From: Echinarachnius parma
Taxonomy: Eukaryota > Echinodermata > Echinoidea > Clypeasteroida > Echinarachniidae
Reading direction: 5' to 3'
Length of the DNA stretch: 64,000 bases
NCBI GenBank assembly: GCA_037951105.1
Contig: JBAMJV010002074.1
Coordinates: 145,948 to 209,947 of the forward strand
Numbering within the stretch: the first letter of the stretch is position 1; each line of letters opens with the position of its first letter. Made by a program: the position numbers and the translations under genes. The notes under the pieces were generated by a model, which saw nothing but the letters and a program-made list of their open reading frames with translations, was not told the origin of the DNA and searched no databases. This document shows positions 55,427 through 64,000 of the stretch, piece by piece.

Positions 55427-56442
55427 ACATGATTGGTAAAGAGAGCGCTTCATACAATTATCTTTTGCGAGATAATGAAAAACTGAGTGTCAAACTCGAA
55501 AGAGCATACACTTTTAATGACATAATATATTTTATTTGATCAAAATCGGTTCAGAAATGGCCTAAACATCCATTGACATAACCATTTAAAAGTAAATGAA
55601 TAATAACTGTAATACTAGTCGTTGATCATCTCTCTACCTAATCGCTTTTTAAACAAAACATAACATGCACAATATTTCATTGTGAAGAGGAGGAAAGCAT
55701 ATGAGCGCATGAAATAAAAAATCTGACATACCATTGAAACAATGGGTTGATAAGGTGACCTGATTGAGAACTGTTACAAGGGAGAGGTGGGAAGAATCAA
55801 TGTGTCCACATTATTAATAACTAATTTCATGTCAAACCACGTAATACAACAAAAGGTTTTCTAGAAAATCGTATTGACAATTACTTTAATATCTAAATTC
55901 AAAGTCATTATACAATGATTCCACTAGAATATTTTTGTTGTTAATATTTTGCTTACAGTATAGTTCTTAAGTACAGGGCGCTGCACAAATAATAGTTTTG
56001 TAAGGGAATGAGAAACTGAGTGTCGAACTTGAAAGAGCACATTTTACATGACAGAATAGCTCTTTTGATCAACATGGTTTAAAAGACGTCAGCAATATCC
56101 ATAATCTTTACAATTGCAATTATTGTGGGACCCCAAAGTTGATGCTCTCTCTATCTAATCATTATTCTTACAAACGTTACATGCAAAATTTGTATTAAAA
56201 ATGGTTACAACCAATGTGTTTTGGAAAGCGCCCTCTAGAGTTATAATGGCTCTTTTTGGATGATAACAGGCTTTTTACTTAGTGGTTTGTATTTTTGTAT
56301 ACCTATCGAGCATGGTGGAGTTATAACTTTACGTTTTTTAATGATGCAGTTTGGGTGACTAAACTTCAGTTTGACCAAAGCTGTACTTTCTACACCAAAA
56401 CTCAACTATCCCTATAATGATACATTGTACGCCTTTCTAAGA
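55427..56442. mobile_element. two damaged TTAA MITE copies
   Basis: Copy 1 (about 55427-55620) keeps GAAAAACTGAGTGTCAAACT and TTTGATCAAAATCGGTTCAG. Copy 2 (about 55965-56420) keeps GAGAAACTGAGTGTCGAACT and the right end ACCAAAACTCAACTATCCCT. Between them (55620-55960) nothing is recognised. Confidence 0.65.
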
Positions 56443-56948
56443 AAAACATAATTTTATAAATGTTTTTTAGTATTACCATTTCTTTTCAATTTATTTTAAA
56501 AGGATAGTTGAGTTTTGGTAGAGAGAGTACAGATTTGGTCAAACTGAATTTTAGTAACCAAAACCTCCACCATTGCATTACAAAATAATAGTTATAACTC
56601 CACCGTGTTCGAACAGTATAAACAATTATAAACAACTAAGTAAAACGCATGTTATGATTTAAATAAAAACCCGTTTAAACTCAAGACATGCAAGAAAAAA
56701 ATAATTTTATAAATGTTTTTTAGTATTACCATTTCTTTTCAATTTATTTTAAAAGGATAGTTAAGTTTTGGTACAGAGAGTACAGATTTGGTCAAACTGA
56801 ATTTCAGTAACCAAAATCTCCACCATTGCATTACGAACTAATAGTTATAACTCCACCGTGTTCGAACAGTATAAACAATTATAAACAACTAAGTAAAACG
56901 CATGCTATGATTTAAATAAAACCCGTTTAAACTCAAGACATGCAAGAG
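56443..56948. repeat. 253-bp tandem duplication across a MITE left end
   Basis: 56448-56695 is repeated at 56701-56948: ATAATTTTATAAATG, AAAAGGATAGTT(G/A)AGTTTTGG, AACTCCACCGTGTTCGAACA and AACTCAAGACATGCAAGA occur in both with few changes. The unit includes flank plus the first ~180 bp of a TTAA MITE, so the duplication followed the MITE insertion. Confidence 0.88.
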
Positions 56949-57288
56949 GGCGCTCTCGAAAATCTCGTTGGTTTCAACCATTTGAAATAAAATATTGTGC
57001 ATGTAATGTGTAGTTTAAATTATTATCAGATAGAGAGATACTCAGTAACTAATTAATAACCTCGTGTGAAAATTGTTGAAAAAGTGTAAGCATTTTATTT
57101 TTTTGTAAATTAAAGGGCCCCACATGTTTTCCGAATGAACAAATGTATTGATAATTCAGCAGCTCCTGAACCATGTTTGATCGAATGTAGAGTTTTCTGT
57201 CATTAAAATTGTGTGTCTTTTCAAATGTCACACAAAGTATTTCATGCAGCGCCCTCTTTACCAAAAGTGAACTAGCCTTTTAAGAAAC
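56755..57288. mobile_element. TTAA MITE (ATAGTTGAG family)
   Basis: Left TTAA then AAGGATAGTTAAGTTTTGGT at 56751; right ACCAAAAGTGAACTAGCC then TTTTAA ending 57288. The left part is doubled by the tandem duplication above. Confidence 0.78.
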
Positions 57289-57599
57289 AATGTTGTTATA
57301 GTGTTTTGTGTAAAATATTCACTTCATAACATTTTATTGATGTACTGAAAACATATTGTGAGAATATTTTTTAAGTGAATTCGCTTTTATGTTTTTATAA
57401 CATTTTGTAACTGGCATTAATAGTATATTTTCCCTCAAAAAGTAAGAAACCACATTCTAAAAATGTTGGTATGAGTACATTCCATAACATTTGACACCCA
57501 ATATAGTAGAGCAGATAAGTGTAAAATATCATGGAAATCGTTCAAAGTTTGATACAAGCAACATACTTGGTATGCAGACTACCTTAGGGACACTTTTTA
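57289..57599. other. AT-rich DNA, resembles 54690-54830
   Basis: Words such as GTTATAGTGTTTT, ATAACATTTTATTGATGTAC and TTATAACATTTTGTAAC recall the end of the 175-bp repeat region, possibly its displaced continuation. No gene. Confidence 0.35.
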
Positions 57600-58340
57600 G
57601 AAAAAAACACTTACCCCAGCAAAAATCCAAGATGGCGGCCATTTTCCAAGATGGCCGCCAAATAGCTACTTTTTGATATAAAAATTGACTGATTTGGCCA
57701 ATTTAAATAATCTAGGTGTCGTTTCATATGTTAATTGACATGCTGAACACGATGTTGATACATACGGACCCATATGATGGCCCAAATCCAAGTTCGCTGC
57801 CATTTCCCCGGATGACCCAAAAAGCTACTTTATGATATACAAAATTGACTGAGATGGCCGGTTTTGATAATCTTGGTGTTGATGTATATGTTTCTTGATA
57901 TGCTAAAAACGATAGTGATATATGGACCCATTTGATGGCAAAAATCCAAGATGGCAGCCATTAATTCCAGATAGCCACCAAAATGCTACTTCTTGATATA
58001 AAAATTGACTGAGTTCGTCGATTTTAATAATTTTGGTGTCAATTTCGTTGTGTATTGATATGCTTACGCCGATTATGACACATACGGACCCATATGATGG
58101 CAAAAATCGACATGGCGGCCATTTTCCAAGATGGCCACCCCAAAACAAATTTTTGATCTAAAAAATTGACGGTTTTACCGATTTTAATAATCTTGGTGTC
58201 GAATACTGCTTCTTGGTATGCTGAAAACGATTGTGATACATTTAACGCATGCAATGCCTAAAATCCAAAATGGCCGTCCGTTTATAAGATGACCATCAAA
58301 AACCTACTTTTAATAATATACAAATTGACTGGGTTGATCG
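57600..58340. repeat. ~161-bp tandem repeat with AAGATGGCGGCC motifs
   Basis: Units with TGATGGCAAAAATCC or a variant recur near 57771, 57931 and 58093, and a weaker one near 58250, each followed by CAAGATGGC(G/A)GCCATT-like sequence and TTGATATAAAAATTGACTGA. About four to five diverged copies. Confidence 0.8.
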
Positions 58341-59533
58341 ATTTTGATATTCCCGGTGTCTTTTGATATATTTCTTGATGTGCTGAAAACATTTGGGTTA
58401 CACACAGACCTTAACAATGGCGTAGCTAAGGGATATAGGGTTATATAACCCCCAGGGGGGGGGGGGGGGGCACTCATGTATAATGTAAGACGGGTATGTG
58501 CCACTCTCAAGATACCCGATTTTCAAAAATTGCTACTCCATAGACCCCCGGAATGTCTTGGCTAGGTAGTTGAGTAGCGCCAATCCAATATTCTTCTTCT
58601 AGTCAGCTCCTTGGACCACCATTTGAGGGTTTCCGTAGGTCTTTGGTAGCTCCAAGTCCATGTATTTTGTAGTTTTAGTCTGCTCCTTAGACCCTTAACT
58701 CCCGTTTCAGGGTTTTGTATCTCCAAAGACCCTATAGTTTGTGCTTGTAGTCAGCTCTTAAGACCCCCACATCAGAGTTCCGTGAGACTCATCCCCGTCA
58801 AAAAATGATATAACCCTTCTTTCTGTACTGAATTCATGAAATGTCTTTTGTTCTTGTTTTTGGGACAGGCTGCTCATGTATTGCTATTTCCTAACCCGGA
58901 ACGATCTCTTTACCTCATCCTGGACCGTCCAAACCCCTACCCCCCCCCCCCCCCCCCCCCTGAATATATGCCTAGAGAATAATAAGATTTTAATCAGTAA
59001 AAATGTATTGGGAGTTCATGTACAGTTTGCATAAAACAGCAGTTTATACACCAAGATCAATTAACATGTTCAGATTAAACTACCTTTAGACCCCTTCTCA
59101 GTTGGCATATGCATGGCTTAATACTGGCTACGACATGGACCGCTCTATATGTACCAAACGAAACTGTAGAGATTTTTGCAGCTTCCTTATTATTAGCTTT
59201 GGGTCATAGGGGTATAATATTACAGTATCACACGTTTACCATATTCGATATGCCACATTGTAATAATGGACACCGACACTCGTCACACCGCTCCTCCTTT
59301 TGACGAAGTCAGCCTTTATCTTTTCAGGGAACCATGGTCCCAAATATTTATATTACAGGTAAAGGGCAACACTCTTTATATCCCAAAAGTTTAGAATAAT
59401 AGATGTCCATAAGATTGATTAAATCTAGCTATTGTCTAGGACGTATGATAAACATAATGTAATTCAGTTTATATTGCATGCTCAATGGCCTCGTCATTTT
59501 GACTAGAATCGTCGACAGTGTGGTTTATTGTAT
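58341..59533. other. no gene; G and C runs, possible hAT end
   Basis: CAATGGCGTAGCTAAG at about 58419 followed by a G run (58456-58470) resembles a hAT-type left end; a C run lies at 58941-58960. Near 58600-58790 a GTCAGCTCCTTGGACC / GTCTGCTCCTTAGACCC / GTCAGCTCTTAAGACCCC motif recurs about every 65-80 bp. A 64-codon frame at 59109-59303 is unsupported. Confidence 0.45.
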
Positions 59534-60456
59534 TGTTACGAATGTAGATACATGCATTTAATAGTCCCCATGTATAAAGTCTGTTACTTCTTTGTTATTG
59601 CGCTGTTTACCAACCAGCAACTTATACACTCACTTAAACCGTGTGAATTGGTTCCCACTTAACCCTCACCTTATAATGCCATTGTTTACCCGTTCACCCC
59701 TCTCAAAAGCGGTGATGCTTTTTGATGTTATTAAATCTGCGTTACCCTGTTTTAAGCTTAATCTTAAATCCCTGCAATGTTTATAGGTGTATTTCTAAGA
59801 AGTATTGTTAACCCTTCTCTCAGATGTTGCCGTTAGCTTAAACTTAAGCTCTGTAATGTTTCGGGATTACTGTATTTCTAAGAAGTAAGTCCATTGTAAT
59901 GTCAAGTCGCTAGAGTTTGTTCTTTGATGCATTAAGTTCCCTCTTAGTCGGTGTCTTAATAGATGTCATTCTTTGTCCTAGCTCAGACTGGAAGTCAATG
60001 TCCAGGGTTATGTCAGTAAACTGGACTAGCCTATATAACCTCGACCTCTCTCTCATTCGGGGTCAGTTCATATACGTTGAGACTAAGCCGAAGGCTAAGT
60101 CTAAGTTATTAGTAGAGTGATAATCATGGAGCTGGAGTTTGTGCAGTTGTTAGTTCATTCTTAGTCAGTTATTAAGTTACAGTACGAAGTTAGTCCTGTT
60201 AGAAGTTAGTAAGTTATAGTTAGTCCTGTTCGTCATGGAATTGTACGAAGTTGTTTATGGAAGAATAAACGAATAACCGAATAACTCTCGCCAACTGTTA
60301 TCTTTACATCGAAGCTTGTGGAACGTGTTTAACAGAGTGAATGTGATTATGAATGTGATTTAGAACCATATAACCTAGGCCATCCAGACATCCATCATCA
60401 TCATCATCATCTTCATCCCATAACAAGTTTGTCCGTCAAAAGACAAAATCTTTACA
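59534..60456 (+). repeat. 5' LTR
   Basis: Differs from the 3' LTR at only two positions I could find (60396 and 60399, C here and T in the other), both in the CAT repeat near the end. TATATAA and AATAAA give a plausible promoter and polyadenylation signal. The 64- and 67-codon frames inside recur in both LTRs simply because the LTRs are copies. Confidence 0.95.
60032..60038 (+). promoter_or_regulatory. TATA-like box in the LTR
   Basis: TATATAA about 230 bp upstream of AATAAA at 60264-60269, the order expected for U3 promoter and R-region polyadenylation signal. Repeated in the 3' LTR at 63108 and 63340. Confidence 0.5.
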
Positions 60457-60457
60457 C

Positions 60458-60474
60458 TGGTGTCAGAAGTGGGA
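60458..60474 (+). promoter_or_regulatory. primer-binding site, tRNA-Leu type
   Basis: TGGTGTCAGAAGTGGGA starts one base after the LTR and is complementary to the 3' end of animal tRNA-Leu (ending in ...CTGACACCA). Confidence 0.8.
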
Positions 60475-62595
60475 TGCTGAACTTCAACACGTGCCTCGGA
60501 CATGTCGCTGAATAATATGGACCTCGACGATCTCGAATACGGTGTTGAAGTGACAACAATGCTCGAGAAAAAGAAAGCTTGTTTGCGTCCAGAGTAGCTG
60601 CGTTCTTCGTCAACCATGGACGAATAAGAGATCGATGTTATTGTTGGTCATGGTGTCCAGCATGGCTAAGTTCGGCGTGTGGTGGCTCTTGGTGGTCATC
60701 GATCTGTTGGCGATGAGTTCAAGGAGGAGCCGGTGGCCTCACTGTCATGGAGCAGGAGCGGAGCAGACCTTGTCTTCATCGTCCATCTCGCCGACCGTTG
60801 GTCATCGCCGTCATCATGCTGTACCTCATCGACATCGATTGCGGGAATCTCAACGCCGGACGTCATGTGCGACGTCATCGTTCTACGATTCAAGCCTCGC
60901 GTGCGGAGATGGTGCGATCAAGCTTGAGCTCGCGTGGTACTGCATAGATATTACTTAGAACCTTACCTATCGGAATGCAAATATTCTGTAATTCGACGTC
61001 TTCGAGGGAAACCCTTTATACGCCATTAGTCTCAGCTAGCACATTGTTGGGAGAAAAGAAAATAGTTATGGATATGATTCGCAAAATTATGTAGAGCTTT
61101 CTTTGATTTAAAACGAGCATGGAGATTTGTTTGTGTTTTAACCTCATTGTATTTGTGAGAAATAAGGCTATTTAGATTTGTACATGTATTATTGTGATAA
61201 ATTATTGTCTTCGATATGGAGCCTTGAGGTCATCGTGCAGTTGTGGATTATGAAGCGAGGTGCGATATATGTAGTTTAGGTTAATTTGAATGTAAGTCGC
61301 GTTGTGATACAGCCAGTATGTGTTGGAACATACTGGGTATCTGTAAAAGTGGTCGCGCCGAAATCGGAGCTGAGGGGCCGTTGCCATGGTTCCGTTGGAC
61401 ATTGCACGTTGGAACGAGCCCGGTAATTTATATAGTGTAGTTTTAGATATCGCAACCACCACGCGGTCGACGTTGACGAAAAGACAACCTGCCCTGCGTC
61501 TCATGAGACAGACGCCTTTGCTGGAATTATCCGGGCCGTAGGAAGTCACCTTTTGTCAACTCATCCGCAAACGCTTGATAACGTACGACGCAGAAAACGA
61601 CCTCGACAGCGACATGGAAGCTGATAATCGGAATGTACTATCCCATATCCAGATAGTATGTAACATGACGTACACGACCACGGACATCGATCACGGCGGA
61701 TTGCTGGAGTGGTGGTCATCGTCAATATTCCGATAATTGTTAAGGAATGAAAATGTTATTAATTAGGAAGCTGAGACAATGGACTATATAGACATTCCCT
61801 TGATGTTCGTGAAGAAAAAGAACTTTAACATTGCATGCCGATATAAAATAATTCTTTGGACAATGAACTCAGTATATGACCAAAGAAATTTTTTATTTTA
61901 TTTTTTTTTAATGTGGAGGTGTTAAAATAATAGTGTTAAGTCTCGTTGAATGGATTACAAAATTGGTAAATCATTTGGAAATTATGGGAAACGATACGAA
62001 ATATGACTGTAGAAAGAGCACAATTGGATGTTATACTTATTGCCATTATGTTTGTTATAGCATGATTGTGTTTGTTTTATTTTTAAACCAACTCCTCCTT
62101 TCTGGACTTTCTTGTCGGTACCATTTTTCTTTACCATTTTTGTTTTCCCATTTGGTTCAGTGATCTTTGTTAACTTGGTTTTGATAGTTTGTTTTTGTCA
62201 GAGTTCTGATTTAATTTTGGTGTTATGGCATTAATTAGATCTGCAAATGAATACATCTGGTTTGCTTTTCTTATGTTTCACGAGATTACTTAAGACTGTT
62301 TTGGGAGCTTTAAACAAAGTGATTGTTTATGTATTTAGTTTTTATTTCGCACATGTGCTGGTACTGTGTTAATGGTTGTGTAGATAATTATAATTTGTGG
62401 TAGCTATAATAATTAGGTCAATGTTTATTGGTTTATATAACGTGTTTGCGAATTGTGTTTAGGCGTCCGTGTTAGCATAACTGAACGTTGTAGAGTAGAT
62501 ATTGTTTGATGTATAAGTTGCATTATTGGTGTTTTCCATATAATTGATTGTTTTCTATTTCCACTGTTGCCTCACTGAGGACAGTGAGATTTTTC
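60475..62595 (+). other. LTR element interior without pol
   Basis: The leader is followed by a start codon at 60501 with a short acidic frame (MSLNNMDLDDLEYGVEV and about 14 more residues) that could be a gag remnant. The stretch 60640-60950 is GC-richer, with several overlapping frames up to 107 codons but no CCHC knuckle or RT motif. From 61100 on the sequence is AT-rich without coding features. Confidence 0.6.
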
Positions 62596-62606
62596 AAAGG
62601 GGGAGG
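62596..62606 (+). promoter_or_regulatory. polypurine tract
   Basis: AAAGGGGGAGG lies just before the 3' LTR (TGTTACG at 62610), the usual site of plus-strand priming. Confidence 0.8.
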
Positions 62607-62609
62607 TAT

Positions 62610-63532
62610 TGTTACGAATGTAGATACATGCATTTAATAGTCCCCATGTATAAAGTCTGTTACTTCTTTGTTATTGCGCTGTTTACCAACCAGCAACTTA
62701 TACACTCACTTAAACCGTGTGAATTGGTTCCCACTTAACCCTCACCTTATAATGCCATTGTTTACCCGTTCACCCCTCTCAAAAGCGGTGATGCTTTTTG
62801 ATGTTATTAAATCTGCGTTACCCTGTTTTAAGCTTAATCTTAAATCCCTGCAATGTTTATAGGTGTATTTCTAAGAAGTATTGTTAACCCTTCTCTCAGA
62901 TGTTGCCGTTAGCTTAAACTTAAGCTCTGTAATGTTTCGGGATTACTGTATTTCTAAGAAGTAAGTCCATTGTAATGTCAAGTCGCTAGAGTTTGTTCTT
63001 TGATGCATTAAGTTCCCTCTTAGTCGGTGTCTTAATAGATGTCATTCTTTGTCCTAGCTCAGACTGGAAGTCAATGTCCAGGGTTATGTCAGTAAACTGG
63101 ACTAGCCTATATAACCTCGACCTCTCTCTCATTCGGGGTCAGTTCATATACGTTGAGACTAAGCCGAAGGCTAAGTCTAAGTTATTAGTAGAGTGATAAT
63201 CATGGAGCTGGAGTTTGTGCAGTTGTTAGTTCATTCTTAGTCAGTTATTAAGTTACAGTACGAAGTTAGTCCTGTTAGAAGTTAGTAAGTTATAGTTAGT
63301 CCTGTTCGTCATGGAATTGTACGAAGTTGTTTATGGAAGAATAAACGAATAACCGAATAACTCTCGCCAACTGTTATCTTTACATCGAAGCTTGTGGAAC
63401 GTGTTTAACAGAGTGAATGTGATTATGAATGTGATTTAGAACCATATAACCTAGGCCATCCAGACATCCATTATTATCATCATCATCTTCATCCCATAAC
63501 AAGTTTGTCCGTCAAAAGACAAAATCTTTACA
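62610..63532 (+). repeat. 3' LTR
   Basis: Same length as the 5' LTR and nearly identical over 923 bp, indicating recent insertion. Confidence 0.95.
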
Positions 63533-63536
63533 GTAT

Positions 63537-64000
63537 CAATTAATAGAGTAGTTAGAGCGAAACGTACCTTGCCATTTGAGCAGAACTTGGACAAAAGCCA
63601 GATTGAATCAAACAAATTGTAACTGTACATTGAAAGTAACCATTTCAGAAGAGTGGTGGCCCACATATTGTGGTTTGGGAGTCTTACATTTGAGCAAGAA
63701 GATACCAAGTTATATGAAGTGCACAATGGGAAAGAGCAGAAATTCTTCTATTTTCAGAGCCCTATATTGTTTCTCTACCTGTTTTCATTTTATTAATGCG
63801 TAGATTGCTAGACTTTAGAAAATTCCTTAAATTGGCAACACATTGTCATATTTTCAAAACAGAATTTGGCGTGTAAATTGGCAACTGCGCGGCAATTTTA
63901 CTTCACATTTGTCTTCAATATTAATAATCGAATATTTTTCCGCCTAATTTTATGTCATTAAAAGGGACAAACACATTAGAGTTGAAATAGTTATGGTCCT
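63537..64000. other. flank of the LTR element, nothing recognised
   Basis: A 75-codon plus-strand frame (63576-63803) starts in unremarkable sequence and has no domain features. Confidence 0.4.

Larger units (their letters stand above)
59534..63532 (+). mobile_element. non-autonomous LTR retrotransposon, 4.0 kb
   Basis: Two 923-bp LTRs (TGTTACG...TTTACA) flank a 2153-bp interior. The target duplication GTAT lies at 59530-59533 and 63533-63536. A primer site and polypurine tract are in the right places. No gag, protease, RT or integrase frame exists, so it must depend on a related autonomous element, as TRIM/LARD-type elements do. A 4-bp duplication and TG...CA ends fit Ty3/Gypsy relatives. 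Confidence 0.93.

Noticed and set aside
58419..58970. Complete hAT element bounded by the G and C runs
   Set aside because: A left-end-like CAATGGCGTAGC is present but no matching right end with an 8-bp duplication was found.
59592..60120. Two small frames repeated exactly at 62668-63196
   Set aside because: The repetition is due to LTR identity, not conservation of a protein.

Overview
The window looks like a repeat-saturated piece of nuclear DNA from a marine invertebrate, most likely a deuterostome such as an echinoderm or hemichordate. That guess rests on phase-1 EGF/TIL exons, TU-like foldback elements, tRNA-derived SINEs and an LTR element with a tRNA-Leu-type primer site; the species is not recognised. 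No prokaryotic gene organisation, rRNA gene, functional tRNA gene or CRISPR array is visible. Almost every long open frame is a decayed retrotransposon or a shadow of a tandem repeat.

Host genes. Short exons on the minus strand fit one secreted modular protein. A start codon plus signal peptide (50053-50122) ends in phase 1. An EGF-like exon (17538-17651) and a TIL cysteine-rich exon (12791-12973) both begin and end in phase 1 with good splice sites. A second, dead TIL exon (39900-40552) carries a stop, has lost its donor and is split by a foldback element. If these belong together, the introns span more than 37 kb and nearly everything else from 13 to 50 kb is intronic transposon. Two weak coding candidates lie on the plus strand: 26029-26343 (acidic C-terminus) and 51031-51528 (unknown).

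Layout. 0-2.3 kb: ~123-bp CpG-containing satellite with a TU-like foldback inserted in it. 3-13 kb: foldback/MITE elements, a SINE, a perfect 89-bp palindrome and a ~2-kb region iterating GGTAACGGAAGGACA. 13.6-17.2 kb: degenerate CR1/L2-like LINE (minus). 18-26 kb: a foldback split by a 7.7-kb L1/Tx1-like LINE (15-bp target duplication) that itself holds a TTAA element and a TA-flanked MITE. 28-31 kb: near-perfect palindrome and MITEs. 31.1-37.3 kb: a 6.2-kb structure with 17-bp terminal inverted repeats, a 122-bp satellite with 488-bp higher-order repeat at one end and 42 perfect 11-bp repeats at the other. 37.6-41 kb: MITE with nested SINE, small hAT-type MITE, dead TIL exon. 41.2-44.3 kb: a second, larger TU-like foldback. 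45-48.6 kb: foldback with a GC-rich LINE fragment and a hAT-type element nested in it. 51.6-53.9 kb: truncated CR1-like LINE. 53.9-58.3 kb: tandem repeats and TTAA MITEs. 59.5-63.5 kb: a young non-autonomous LTR element with 923-bp LTRs.

How it fits together. Target duplications and restored reading frames give a relative insertion order at several places. Recurrent themes are foldback structure, tandem arrays carried inside transposon ends, and terminal motifs of the CCCAGNTA type shared by otherwise different elements.
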